Assembly: GCA_965197575.1 (NCBI GenBank)
Contig: OZ240214.1
Span: 868,001-932,000, forward strand
DNA from: VXOI01 sp965197575
GTDB lineage: Bacteria > Chloroflexota > Dehalococcoidia > Lucifugimonadales > UBA3495
Length of the DNA: 64,000 nucleotides
Direction of reading: 5' to 3'
The notes beneath the pieces are model-generated. The model saw only the letters and a list, made by a program, of their open reading frames with translations. It was not told the DNA's origin and ran no database searches. Made by a program: the position numbers and the translations under genes. Positions 1-8,888 of the stretch are shown one piece after another (within the stretch, counting starts at the first letter, position 1; every line of letters begins with the position of its first letter).

Positions 1-590
1 TGCCCGATCAGTTCCGCCACGCCCGGTCGCATTCGCTGAAAGGCGGGGCTTTGTCCGAGACGCGATGCGTAATCCTCCCGTGACTCGAACCGGTCCCGCC
101 TGCGGCGCGCCGTGGAGGCCATTTGTTGCGTCACGGTCTTCTCGAGGTCCTCGGGAGCGCCGCCGGGAGGACAGACCGGCGGGTCGAACAAGACGAGCCC
201 CGAGAACCCGCCTCCCCCCTGCGCGTGGAGGAGCGCGGTGACTGCCGACATGGAGTGGAACACCCCGATTGCCGGTTTCTCCGCGAAAAACCGGCCGATG
301 TCCCGAAGCACGCTTTCACAGTCCTGGACGAACGTTGGGATGTTGTGTACCCGCAGGGCACCCACCGGATTCCAGCCGTGACTTCGGAAGTCATAGACGA
401 AAACGTCGAACCTCTCCGTTAGCAACGACCAATAGGGGTAGTACATATCGGCGGCGAATCCGTTGCCGTGACTCAACACGATCCGCGGACCTTCCGGGTT
501 TCCGTGCCTCCTGACATTTACCAGCGTGCCGTCGTGCATTGACGCCTGAAGCGTCGCCAGCGGCGCGGGCACTGTCCAGGAATCCGTCAT
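1..590 (-). CDS. Alpha/beta hydrolase, C-terminus cut by window edge
   Basis: The reading frame is open from an ATG at 588-590 to the left edge of the window, giving 196 N-terminal residues. An oxyanion-type SHGNGF segment lies at about residues 40-45 and a nucleophile-elbow-like FHSMSAV (Ser near 113) at about 111-117, the layout of the alpha/beta-hydrolase fold. The elbow has Ser where the usual GHSMGG has Gly. The acid and histidine of the triad would lie outside the window. It is divergent from the hydrolase gene at 798. Substrate unknown. The fold call is good; the function is not known. Confidence 0.8.
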   Translation of the reverse strand, partial: MTDSWTVPAPLATLQASMHDGTLVNVRRHGNPEGPRIVLSHGNGFAADMYYPYWSLLTERFDVFVYDFRSHGWNPVGALRVHNIPTFVQDCESVLRDIGRFFAEKPAIGVFHSMSAVTALLHAQGGGGFSGLVLFDPPVCPPGGAPEDLEKTVTQQMASTARRRRDRFESREDYASRLGQSPAFQRMRPGVAELIG

Positions 591-797
591 TCGATTGTCC
601 CTATCTGGCCCATTCAGAGTCTATTCGTGGCACGATGGCGACTATACCACATCGACTTTTCGGGTAGACACCCGTTCTTCCCAAGCACCTCTCCCCGTGG
701 AGTCGAACGGCGGGGGCTTCTTGCGGCAGGCCAAATCGACGCCTAGAATTGGGCCAATCTCAATCCGCCGCGCGGCTGCGGCCAAGGGGAGCGCGAA

Positions 798-1667
798 ATG
801 CTCGTCGATCTCATCAGCGTGAACAATAACGAGGGCCTGCGGTTGGACGGCGCGTTTTATGCGCCCGCCCACGATGCCCCGGGCCCCGGCCCCGTCGACG
901 CGGTGTTGCTGATTCACGGTTCGCGGGGCAATTTCTGCGACCCCGCCACCAAGTCGATGGCCGAAGACTTGAGCGCCCAAGGCATCGCCGCTCTCACTCT
1001 GAACACCAACGCCCACGACACTATCTGGTACAACCAGCCCACTGGCGACTATAAGGGCAACGCCTTCGAGATTCTGGAAAACACCATGAGCGACCTGCGG
1101 GCCGGAATCGACCACCTGGAAGGGCGAGGCTACCGGAGCATCGGGATTCTCGGACACAGCATGGGCGCGGTGCGTGTCGCCTACTATGCCGCCACGCAAG
1201 ACGACCCGCGGGTGGCCGCCGTCATCCCGGTGTCGCCGGTGCGCCTCTCCTATTCCTACTACCTGGAGTCCGAGGATGCCGACGAGTTCCGCGGCAACGT
1301 CGAGACGGCCCAGCGGCTCATCGACCGGGGCGAACCCGACGGCGTCCTCAGGGTGGACTTCCCGATTCCCCAGTTCTTCAGCGCGGCATCCTACTTGGAC
1401 AAGCACGGCCCCTTCGAGAAATACAACCTGATCAATCTGGCCGACCGCATCCGGGTGCCCATGCTCGCCCTCAACGGCTCTCGGGAGACCCACACCCGGC
1501 TCAAGGACATGGCCCAGGACCTGGCCCGCTCCGCCGTCAACAGCCCCCGCGCCGTCGCAATAATGGTGGATGAAGGAGAGCACTCGCTGGTCAACCGCAC
1601 CGCCGAAGCCTCGGCGGCGGTCTTGCAGTGGCTCGCCGCCCTCAGCCCCCAAGAGGCGCGGGTCTAG
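798..1667 (+). CDS. Alpha/beta hydrolase family protein
   Basis: A 289-residue protein with an LLIHGSRG oxyanion segment near residue 37, a nucleophile elbow GHSMGA (Ser121) and a candidate catalytic His262 in EGEHS. These fit a serine hydrolase of the alpha/beta fold (dienelactone-hydrolase-like or peptidase-like). There is no signal peptide, so it is probably cytoplasmic. The ATG at 798 is the first start after the divergent promoter region. About 50 bp downstream lies a broken beta-propeller gene. The substrate cannot be told from sequence. Confidence 0.85.
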   Translation: MLVDLISVNNNEGLRLDGAFYAPAHDAPGPGPVDAVLLIHGSRGNFCDPATKSMAEDLSAQGIAALTLNTNAHDTIWYNQPTGDYKGNAFEILENTMSDLRAGIDHLEGRGYRSIGILGHSMGAVRVAYYAATQDDPRVAAVIPVSPVRLSYSYYLESEDADEFRGNVETAQRLIDRGEPDGVLRVDFPIPQFFSAASYLDKHGPFEKYNLINLADRIRVPMLALNGSRETHTRLKDMAQDLARSAVNSPRAVAIMVDEGEHSLVNRTAEASAAVLQWLAALSPQEARV

Positions 1668-1716
1668 GCGGCGGCCAACCGGGCGTCCACACCGTCGCCC
1701 CGGACCGCTTGGACTC

Positions 1717-3235
1717 GTGAAAGTTCTCGCATCTCTGATACTCGCCGTCGGACTTCTATCGCTGGCCTGCTCCGGCGGCGCCCCCCTCCGGACACGGTCG
1801 CCCCTCCAACAACGACGCCTGCGCAGGCAACGGCGCTCCCGCGGGCAGGCTCGGACTGGCCGCACCCAAACTACGACCTATGGAACTCGCGGGCCACCTT
1901 CGAGTCCGCAATCAACTCCGGGAAAGTGGCCCTGCTTGCCGAGGCGTGGCGGTATGAATTGCCCCAGAGCAAGAGCTTCGGCGCGGCGGCCACTACCCCC
2001 ATCGTCGCCGGGAACACGGTCTACCTGGGAGACCTGCTGACCAACGTCCACTCCATCGACTTGGCTACGGGTGAGCGGCGGTGGATGGCCGAAGTGGACT
2101 CCACCGTGTACGGCCCAAGCGGCGTGGCCGTGGGCGGCGGCAGGGTCTTCGCCAACAAGGCGGGCAAGGAAATAGCAGTCTACGACGCCAACACCGGCAA
2201 GGAACTCTGGGCCACCGACATTCTCGGAACGGGGGCGCGGTCAACTTCCAGCCCACCCTGGCCGACGGCAAGGTGCAGGCCGCCACGTCCTCGCTCTCGC
2301 AGCCGGGAGCGCGGGGTACGCTATTCGCCCTCGACCAACACACCGGCGACATCCTCCGGAGCTTCAACACCATCGAGTCGCCGGACCTGTGGGGCAATCC
2401 GAAACTCAACAGCGGCGGCGGGGCCTAGTACCCACCCGCCGTCGACCTCGGACGCCGAGTCACCTATTGGGGCACCTCCAACCCCTACCCCTTCCCCGGC
2501 GCAAAGGGCTTTCCCAACGGCTCCAGCCGTCCTGGAGACAACAGGTGGACCGACTCGCTTTTGGCGGTGGACTTGGACACTGGCAGCCTGCGCTGGGGGC
2601 ATCAAGCGGTCCCCCACGACCTGTTCGACCGCGATGCCATCCTCGCCGCCGTGGCCCGCATCGACGGCACGACTCCGGGAGAGGTGATCATCAACACCGG
2701 AAAGCTGGGGCGGGTCATGGGCTTCAGCCCCGGCGGGGAGTTGCTGTGGGACACGCCGGTGGGTATGCACCGGAACGACGAGCTGACCGCCTTCGAGGGC
2801 GAGTTGGAAGTGCTGCCCGGCGCGGCGGGCGGTGTTGTGACGCCCATAGCTGTGGCCGACGGCGTGGTCTAGGCGGCGGTGGTCAACGCCCCCATCACGT
2901 ACAAGGGTCCGGAAGAGACCAGTACCCGGCGCTGGCGTGGCTCTGGGCAAGTTTAACAGCCGGTTGGTCGCCGTGGACGCCGCGAGCGGAGATATAGTCT
3001 GGGACGCCGAACTGCCGGGAGACTCGTTCGGCGGGGCCACAGTGGTGAACGACCTAGTGTTTACGTCGGTGATCACCGACAGATTCTGGCTCTCGACCGC
3101 GCCACCGGCGAGATAGTCTGGGAGTACCAGGCTCCCGGCGGCATCAACGGCTGGCCCGCCGTCGCTGGCGACAAGCTCATCATTCCCGTGGGCTTCGGCG
3201 ACCCGCCGGTGTTGCTGGCGTTGGGGCTGCCCTAG
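1717..3235 (+). pseudogene. PQQ-type beta-propeller lipoprotein, pseudogene
   Basis: A GTG at 1717 opens a lipoprotein signal peptide with lipobox LACS. After that, homology to PQQ/WD-like propeller dehydrogenases continues only by switching frames: a shift in a C-run near 1780, another in a G-run near 2232, an in-frame TAG at 2426-2428 where the family has Trp (before YPPAVD), a TAG at 2870-2872 where Tyr is expected (before AAVVNAP), and further shifts between about 2890 and 2943 and near 3078. Propeller-blade motifs (VDLATGERRW, YDANTGKELW, VDAASGDIVW, LDRATGEIVW) are visible throughout. The number of lesions argues for decay rather than sequencing error. Confidence 0.85.
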
Positions 3236-3813
3236 CCGATTCGCAGGCTCATCATATAGTGCTGGTCGTTGAGGGTGCGGTGAGTAGGGGCGCGGAAACC
3301 CACCGAGCGGGCCAGGGCGTCCAACTCCTCCGGCGCGATCCGGCGGTCCAGCGACGGCCCCGCCTCCATCTCCTTGGCTTGCCACTCCAGCACTGTACAC
3401 CAGCCGCGGGGCCGCAGCAGCCCCTTGATCGACGCCAGGAACCGGGCCGGGTCGGACGGGTGATGCACCACGAACGCGACCAGCGCCCCGTCGAGGCTGC
3501 CCGGCTCCAGCGGAAACTCGTACTCCTCGCAGAGCAGGGTCTCCACGTTGCTCATCCGCGCTTGGTCCAGTTGCCCACGGCAGGCGTCCAGCATTGCTTG
3601 GTCGGTATCTAGGGCGAACACCTTTCCGCTGTACAGGAACTTGGCCAGCGGCACCGTGAAATAGCCGGGCCCGCAGCCGATGTCGGCCACCGTATCTCCC
3701 GGATTCACGGGGCACAAGCTGATCACGGTCAGCGGGTCCAGGGTCTCCGCCCGGTCGGGACTCAGCAGAATCTCGATCATTTCCTCGGTGGACCGGTGTC
3801 CGTGGCTGCTCAT
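3232..3813 (-). CDS. Class I SAM-dependent methyltransferase
   Basis: A 193-residue protein with motif I VADIGCGPGYFTVPLA (about residues 42-57), an acidic residue ending strand 2 (ALDTDQ) and a post-I region typical of Rossmann-fold SAM methyltransferases (Methyltransf_11/25 type). It converges on the upstream pseudogene and overlaps its stop by 4 bp. The C-terminal part carries no recognisable substrate motif, so the methyl acceptor is unknown. Confidence 0.88.
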   Translation of the reverse strand: MSSHGHRSTEEMIEILLSPDRAETLDPLTVISLCPVNPGDTVADIGCGPGYFTVPLAKFLYSGKVFALDTDQAMLDACRGQLDQARMSNVETLLCEEYEFPLEPGSLDGALVAFVVHHPSDPARFLASIKGLLRPRGWCTVLEWQAKEMEAGPSLDRRIAPEELDALARSVGFRAPTHRTLNDQHYMMSLRIG

Positions 3814-3944
3814 CGACGAACGCTCCCAGTACGTTGGGCCCAGCTTCGACTTTACATGACCGCTGGCGGCGCCGCAATCGCTGGCAGCAAGCGTCGAGTG
3901 TATACTGGACGCATAGACCGTTAGTACCGGAGGACTATTGGCCC

Positions 3945-4244
3945 ATGCGCGTGAGCGTCGTCAAAGCCAAAGCTGAGCTATCAGCCTTAATGTCCGAAGT
4001 CTCAAATGGGGGACAACCGGTCGTCATCGAAAAGAGGGGCAAGCCGGTCGCCGCGCTGGTCAGCATGAAAGACTTGGAGCGCCTCGGATACGCGAGCGAC
4101 TCAAACCCGCGTGGGTTGCTGGCGCTCGTCGGCCTCTCCGCCGAAGCCGGTCTGGAAGACTGGGAGGTCGACCAGATGATTGCCGACATCTACAAGGGCC
4201 GTGGCTACGTCTACGGCGAACCGCCGGACTCCGAAGAGGAATAG
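3945..4244 (+). CDS. Antitoxin, Phd/YefM family
   Basis: A 99-residue protein starting MRVSVVKAKAELSALMSEV with VIEKRGKPVAALVSMKDLERL, the standard Phd/YefM antitoxin N-terminal fold. The frame is open upstream to 3834, but the ATG at 3945 has a GGAGG at 3929-3933 and begins the conserved domain. A TATACT at 3901-3906 could be the -10 box. The acidic C-terminus would wrap the toxin. It is followed 11 bp later by a PIN-domain toxin, so the pair should be co-transcribed and autoregulated by the antitoxin. Confidence 0.9.
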   Translation: MRVSVVKAKAELSALMSEVSNGGQPVVIEKRGKPVAALVSMKDLERLGYASDSNPRGLLALVGLSAEAGLEDWEVDQMIADIYKGRGYVYGEPPDSEEE

Positions 4245-4255
4245 GCGTCCGGTCG

Positions 4256-4663
4256 ATGTACCTGTTAGACACCGACGTGCTGAGTAACTTTACCAAGCGG
4301 GTTCCCTCCGAAGCACTGTCATCAAAAATCACCTCGGTACCTCATGAACCACTGTTTACATCCACCATCACGATCGGCGAAATGGTCTTCGGGGCGCACA
4401 AGAACAGAGAACGGAGACAGGCCCTATTGGACCGCATCGAAACGGAGATATTGCCGCTCGTCGGCGCCATAGTCCCCTTCGACGCCCCTGCAGCGAGGAG
4501 CTACGGAGAGATGCGGGCCTTCCTGGAGCGGCAGGGTATGCGGCTCGCCGACCCTGACCTCCGCATCGCCGCGACTGCCTTGTCCAGAAACTTTGTCATG
4601 GTCACTGGCAACACCCGGCACTTCAACCGTGTGCCCGGCCTTGCTGTAGAGAATTGGCTATAA
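4256..4663 (+). CDS. vapC: VapC-type PIN-domain ribonuclease toxin
   Basis: A 135-residue PIN-domain protein. Expected metal-binding acids are present: Asp5 (LLDTDVLS), Glu42 (IGEMVFG) and Asp99/Asp101 (LADPDLRIAA), with the family-typical TGNTRHF near the C-terminus. VapC toxins cleave tRNA or rRNA until held by their antitoxin. It lies 11 bp after the Phd-like antitoxin gene. Every catalytic position is intact, so the module looks active. The gene has somewhat lower GC and more varied codon use than neighbours, in keeping with a transferred module. Confidence 0.92.
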   Translation: MYLLDTDVLSNFTKRVPSEALSSKITSVPHEPLFTSTITIGEMVFGAHKNRERRQALLDRIETEILPLVGAIVPFDAPAARSYGEMRAFLERQGMRLADPDLRIAATALSRNFVMVTGNTRHFNRVPGLAVENWL

Positions 4664-4693
4664 TCTTCCTAAACATTCTCCCAGGAGTTGCCC

Positions 4694-5938
4694 ATGCCTT
4701 CGTTATCCGAACTTGACCCTGTAATCGCTCAGGCGTTGGAGGGCGAGGACCGCCGCCAGCGCGAGAGCATCGTGTTGATCGCCTCGGAGAACTACGCCAG
4801 CAAGGCGGTGCTGGTCTCGGGTTCCAGCGTGATCAGCAACAAGTACGCGGAGGGGTATCCGGGACGGCGCTACTATGGCGGTTGCGAGCACGTCGATGTT
4901 ATCGAGAGCGCGGCCATCGACCGCGCCAAGGAGCTGTTCGGCGCGGAGCATGCCAATGTCCAGCCCCACAGCGGGGCCCAAGCCAACATGGCAGTCTACT
5001 TCGCCGTGCTGGAGCCGGGCGATACCGTCATGGGGATGCAGCTCGACCACGGCGGCCACCTGACCCATGGAGCTAAGGTCAACTTCTCAGGCAAGCTGTA
5101 CAACTTCGTGTCCTACGGCGTGGATCGGGAGACGGAGACCATCGACTACGATGAAGTCGAGCGATTGGCCGCCGAGCACCGCCCCAAGCTGATCGTGGCC
5201 GGTTGCAGCGCCTACCCCAGGATTATCGACTTCCCCCGGTTCCGGGCCATTGCCGACGGAGTCGACGCTCTGTTGATGGTTGACATGGCCCACATCTCGG
5301 GCTTGGTGGCCGGAGGCGCTCATCCGTCGCCCCTGCCTCACGCTCAGATTGTCACCTCCACCACCCAGAAGAGCCTGCGCGGTCCGCGCGGCGGGTTCAT
5401 TCTCTCCAACGAAGAGTTGGCCCGCGGTATCGACTTCGCCGTGTTCCCCTTTATGCAGGGCGGGCCGATGATGCAGACGATTGCGGGCAAGGCGGTGTGC
5501 TTCGGCGAGGCTCTCAAGCCCGATTTCTCCCGCTACGCCCACCAGGTGGTGGACAATTGCCGGGTGCTGGCCGCCGAGTTGTCCGAGGCTGGGATGCGGC
5601 TGGTCTCCGGCGGCACCGACAACCATCTGGTGCTGGTCGACGTCACGCCGTTGGGCATCACCGGCGCTCAGGCCGAGCGCGCGCTGGAATCGGTGGGCAT
5701 CATCGCCAACAAGAACGCCATCCCCTACGACACCAAACCGCCCAGGGTCACCAGCGGCCTCCGCCTGGGCACCCCGGCCATCACCAGCCGCGGCATGGGC
5801 GAGGAAGAGTCCAAGCGGGTGGCCAACATGGTCAGCCGGGTGCTGGCCGACCTGGAAGACAAGGACGCCCACCGGCAGGTGGCTGGGGAGGTTCGGGAGC
5901 TGACTTCCCACTTCCCGGTTCCCGGCATTGATGACTAA
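4694..5938 (+). CDS. glyA: Serine hydroxymethyltransferase
   Basis: A 414-residue PLP enzyme interconverting serine and glycine with tetrahydrofolate. Landmarks are IVLIASENYAS, EGYPGRRYYGG, HSGAQAN and the PLP-lysine motif TTQKSLRGPRGG with Lys226. The usual sequence is TTHKTLRGPRGG, so the His before the Schiff-base Lys is Gln here. I chose ATG 4694 over the TTG at 4688 because of GGAG at 4684-4687. A TATAAT at 4659-4664, overlapping the vapC stop, could be its -10 box, though no good -35 is seen. Confidence 0.96.
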   Translation: MPSLSELDPVIAQALEGEDRRQRESIVLIASENYASKAVLVSGSSVISNKYAEGYPGRRYYGGCEHVDVIESAAIDRAKELFGAEHANVQPHSGAQANMAVYFAVLEPGDTVMGMQLDHGGHLTHGAKVNFSGKLYNFVSYGVDRETETIDYDEVERLAAEHRPKLIVAGCSAYPRIIDFPRFRAIADGVDALLMVDMAHISGLVAGGAHPSPLPHAQIVTSTTQKSLRGPRGGFILSNEELARGIDFAVFPFMQGGPMMQTIAGKAVCFGEALKPDFSRYAHQVVDNCRVLAAELSEAGMRLVSGGTDNHLVLVDVTPLGITGAQAERALESVGIIANKNAIPYDTKPPRVTSGLRLGTPAITSRGMGEEESKRVANMVSRVLADLEDKDAHRQVAGEVRELTSHFPVPGIDD

Positions 5939-6089
5939 ACTAAAGCCAAGGTGAAATGTACATATCGCTAGACCGCACTGTCGGTCGCCCCCGGTTGGGA
6001 CGTAAAGGTGAGATGAAGTGCCGTGGAGTCCTTTAGGTCGTCTTCAAGACCCCCGAAATGCACATCCCACCTTGGTATTGGTTTAGGTG

Positions 6090-6118
6090 TTGAGACACCT
6101 GAAAGCCGATGCTATAAT
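6090..6118 (+). promoter_or_regulatory. Sigma-70-type promoter of rpsF-ssb-rpsR
   Basis: TTGAGA at 6090-6095 and a perfect TATAAT at 6113-6118 are separated by 17 bp. The box lies 34 bp upstream of the rpsF start. Transcription would start near 6125, leaving a short leader with AAGGGG at 6141-6146 as ribosome-binding site. The rest of the 5939-6089 gap holds nothing I recognise. Confidence 0.8.
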
Positions 6119-6151
6119 CAGGCCACTTACCGTACTTGACAAGGGGTACTT

Positions 6152-6808
6152 TTGCGCCATTACGAACTTGTAGTCGTTCTTAGCCCAATGATCAACCCGG
6201 ACCAGGCGGGCGAGACCTGGGACCGGATCAAGGGGTTCATCACCAACCGCGAAGCCAACATCGAACACGAGGAAAAGTGGGGCACCCGGCGGATGGCCTA
6301 TCCCGTCCGCAAGGGGCAGTACCAGTTCCTGGAAGGCAACTACCACCTGACCCGGTTCTCGACCGAGCGGCCGTTCAACCGGGAGCTTGAGACCTACCTG
6401 AAGCTGGACGACCTGGTGCTTCGCTCGATGGTCACCACGACCCTTCCCGAAGACGAGTTGGCGGCCCAAGCGGCCGCCGCGGCCCGCGCGATACGCCAGC
6501 CACGCCCCGTCCCGGCAGCGGAGGGGGCAGCAGCGCCAGCGGGAACACCGGTCGCGCCCGCCGCCGAGGGAGCAGCCCCCGCCGCCCCGACAGCCGAGGA
6601 AACACCTGTTGCCGAAGCTCCAGCTGCTGAGGCCCCGGCGACGAGCGAGGCCGCCGCGCCAACCGCGGAAGCTGAGGCAGCCCCGGCCGCTGAGGTGGTA
6701 GAGCCCGATCCGGTCGCCGAGGCTACCGTTCCCGAGGAACCGGCGGCGGAGGCCCCCGCTGCCGAAGTAACCGGGACATCCGACGAGCCTGAATCCGCAG
6801 CCGACTAG
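6152..6808 (+). CDS. rpsF: Ribosomal protein S6 with long Ala/Pro/Glu tail
   Basis: The first ~100 residues are a normal S6 (RHYELVVVLSP, KWGTRRMAYPVRKGQY, ERPFNRELETYLKLDD). About 115 further residues form a low-complexity tail rich in Ala, Pro and Glu, making 218 residues against a usual ~95-135. TTG at 6152 is the start: it follows AAGGGG by 5 nt and gives the conserved N-terminus. S6 binds S18 on the 30S platform, and rpsR lies two genes downstream. The acidic disordered tail is probably lineage-specific; its role is unknown. Confidence 0.95.
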   Translation: MRHYELVVVLSPMINPDQAGETWDRIKGFITNREANIEHEEKWGTRRMAYPVRKGQYQFLEGNYHLTRFSTERPFNRELETYLKLDDLVLRSMVTTTLPEDELAAQAAAAARAIRQPRPVPAAEGAAAPAGTPVAPAAEGAAPAAPTAEETPVAEAPAAEAPATSEAAAPTAEAEAAPAAEVVEPDPVAEATVPEEPAAEAPAAEVTGTSDEPESAAD

Positions 6809-6823
6809 CGGGGAGGGGTAGCC

Positions 6824-7246
6824 GTGAACAAGATAATCGTCATCGGAAACCTGGGCCGGGACCCGGAAATGCGCTACACGCCCAACGGCCAGTCGGTTAC
6901 GTCTTTCAGCGTAGCTTCAACTCGAAGATATAACACTGCGGACGGCGAACGGCGAGAAGAGACCGAGTGGTTTAGGGTTAACGCCTGGGGGCGATTGGCC
7001 GATACGTGCAATCAGTATTTGACCAAGGGCCAGCAGGTATATGTGGAGGGCCGTCTAAGCAGTCGCACATACCAGGCGCAAGACGGACAAACTCGAGTTT
7101 CGCTAGATATATACCTAACTGAGATGCAAATGCTGGGTCGTCGTGGCGACGGTGACGGTATGGGCGGCGACCCATACGGCGCCGGCGCTGGTTCCGCGCG
7201 GGATGGCGGTCAGGGCCTTGACGACATAGACGACCTGCCCTTCTAA
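6824..7246 (+). CDS. ssb: Single-stranded DNA-binding protein
   Basis: A 140-residue OB-fold protein opening NKIIVIGNLGRDPEMRYTPNG, with EWFRVNAWGRLADTC and a Gly-rich linker leading to the acidic tip DDIDDLPF that recruits partner proteins. The start is GTG 6824, preceded by a strong GGAGGGG at 6812-6818. It sits between rpsF and rpsR, the common bacterial order. Confidence 0.97.
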   Translation: MNKIIVIGNLGRDPEMRYTPNGQSVTSFSVASTRRYNTADGERREETEWFRVNAWGRLADTCNQYLTKGQQVYVEGRLSSRTYQAQDGQTRVSLDIYLTEMQMLGRRGDGDGMGGDPYGAGAGSARDGGQGLDDIDDLPF

Positions 7247-7285
7247 CTTACCGAAATCTAAGGCGATAACGAAAAGGACTTTTTG

Positions 7286-7681
7286 ATGACCACCGAAGCT
7301 CCCAGGCCAGCGGGCGATGCGCCAAGACCGGCGGGCGATGCCCCAAGACCACCCAGCGACGGGCCCAGACCACAGGGTCGGCCCGGAGGAGGTCCGGGCG
7401 GCGGCAGACCGGGCGGGCGTCCCGGCGGCCGGCCCCGGGGCCGGTTCGCTCCGCGCCGCCGCGTTTGCACCTTCTGCGTGGAACACGTCAAGCACATCGA
7501 CTATAAGGAAATCGACAAAATCCGCCGCTTCGTGTCGGACCGGGCCAAGATCGAACCCCGCCGACGCAGCGGCGTTTGCTCCAAGCACCAGCGGGCCCTG
7601 CGCACGGCGATCCAGCGCGCCCGCCACATCGCTTTGATACCCTACGTGGCCCATCACTCCTTCCCAAGCGTCCGCCGCTGA
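7286..7681 (+). CDS. rpsR: Ribosomal protein S18 with repeat-rich N-terminus
   Basis: The last ~75 residues are a typical S18 (KHIDYKEIDKIRRFVSDRAKIEPRR, then KHQRALRTAIQRARHIALIPYV). Cysteines in CTFC and the later GVCSKH suggest the zinc-binding form. The first ~55 residues are low complexity: repeats of APRPAGD followed by Gly/Arg/Pro runs (RPGG), with no counterpart in standard S18. ATG 7286 is preferred over TTG 7283. S18 pairs with S6, which also carries a disordered extension here. Confidence 0.94.
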   Translation: MTTEAPRPAGDAPRPAGDAPRPPSDGPRPQGRPGGGPGGGRPGGRPGGRPRGRFAPRRRVCTFCVEHVKHIDYKEIDKIRRFVSDRAKIEPRRRSGVCSKHQRALRTAIQRARHIALIPYVAHHSFPSVRR

Positions 7682-7714
7682 CCCTGGCGCGACAAAACTG
7701 GTCGAGGATCGATA

Positions 7715-8878
7715 ATGGCACTTGCCCGGATCAGTGGCCGGTTTAGAGCGCCCACCGACAGGGCCGGACGGCGCCGCCGCTCCCGGTCGCACGGCGACGG
7801 GCCGGATGAGCGCGCGCCGCAAGACCCCGCCTTAGTCCGGGAGCGGCGCAGGCGTAACGCCTCGATCAGTATCGGCGTGCTCTTGGTGGCCGTCGTGCTT
7901 GGCGTGGTCGCCTTCGGCTACTACTGGGAATTCTACCGGCCCCCGCGGGTCTGGGCGGGCAGCGTCAACCAGGTCGAGTTCACGATGGGCGATCTGGTGC
8001 AGCGCATCCGGGTGTTGCAGGGCATCAACCGCTACTCTCAGGGAGGGCGGGTCGATCTCAGCACCGTGCCCTTCGAATACTTGCAGAACCTGATACACGC
8101 CGAGGTGTTGCGCCAGCGGGCGCCGTCTTTGGGGATTCAACCCACGGACGAGGCCGTGACCAGGGCGTTGCGGGCCCAGTTCCAACCGATCCCTCCGCCC
8201 GGCCAAGAGACTAATCCGGGGCAACTGGACCAGGAGTTCAACAACAATTACCAGACTTTCCTGACCGCCACCGGGCTGTCCGACTCCGAGTACCGTACAA
8301 TAGTCGAGGAGGACCTTACCCGGTTTGGCCTGGGCGGACTATTGGCCCAAGACATCGTTAGTCCCCAAGAGCAGGTGGAAGTGCAGTGGATTCATCTGCC
8401 CCTCGATCCCGGTTCCCAAGCAGGCATCGCGCTGCAACCGGTGGAGGTCGTCCGCCGGATCGAGGCCGAGGACTTCCGAACGGTGGCGCTGGAGGTCTCT
8501 TCGTCCGACGGGTACGCCGATTCTTCGGGGTACGTCGGCTGGGTGCCGCGGGGCGCGTTTCCCGACCTCGATCCCATCCTATACGGCGACGAGGAGCGGG
8601 GCACGGAGGCGTTGGAGCCCGGCGAGACAAGCAGGCCCCTGTATACCGAGGACGGCATATACATCGTCAATGTCCTGTCGGATCCGTCGGTGCAGGAGTT
8701 GAGCGACATAATGCGGGTGAAGCTGAACGTGGAAATGGTGGAGGAGTGGCAGGGGCTTCAGCTTCAGTTGGGCGCGGAGGACGGCACCGTGCTAATGCAC
8801 TTCGACAGCGACCTGTATGCGTGGGTGGCGGACCAAGTGGGCCTGACCTCCCCCCGTGTGGCGGCGCAAGGCCCCTAG
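7715..8878 (+). CDS. Membrane-anchored parvulin-like peptidyl-prolyl isomerase (SurA/PrsA type)
   Basis: A 387-residue protein with a basic cytoplasmic N-terminus, one transmembrane helix at about residues 50-68 (ISIGVLLVAVVLGVVAFGYYW) and an extracytoplasmic region. It has a SurA-N-like helical part (FEYLQNLIHAEVLRQRAPSLGI) and a C-terminal parvulin-like domain (GYVGWVPRGAFPDLDP). It would help fold secreted proteins on the outer face of the membrane. It follows rpsR by 33 bp and may share its transcript. Some parvulin active-site residues are not obvious, so isomerase activity is not certain. Confidence 0.8.
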   Translation: MALARISGRFRAPTDRAGRRRRSRSHGDGPDERAPQDPALVRERRRRNASISIGVLLVAVVLGVVAFGYYWEFYRPPRVWAGSVNQVEFTMGDLVQRIRVLQGINRYSQGGRVDLSTVPFEYLQNLIHAEVLRQRAPSLGIQPTDEAVTRALRAQFQPIPPPGQETNPGQLDQEFNNNYQTFLTATGLSDSEYRTIVEEDLTRFGLGGLLAQDIVSPQEQVEVQWIHLPLDPGSQAGIALQPVEVVRRIEAEDFRTVALEVSSSDGYADSSGYVGWVPRGAFPDLDPILYGDEERGTEALEPGETSRPLYTEDGIYIVNVLSDPSVQELSDIMRVKLNVEMVEEWQGLQLQLGAEDGTVLMHFDSDLYAWVADQVGLTSPRVAAQGP

Positions 8879-8888
8879 CCTGAGTCTT

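Noticed and set aside
642..1865. Long minus-strand ORF of 407 codons
   Set aside because: It is the shadow of the alpha/beta hydrolase at 798-1667. Its composition is Arg/Gly/Val-rich with no recognisable motif, as expected in high-GC DNA.
2426..2872. Two in-frame TAG codons in the propeller gene as recoded (pyrrolysine or read-through) sites
   Set aside because: Several frameshifts flank them, the family has Trp and Tyr at these places, and no other gene in the window suggests TAG recoding. Simple pseudogene decay fits better.
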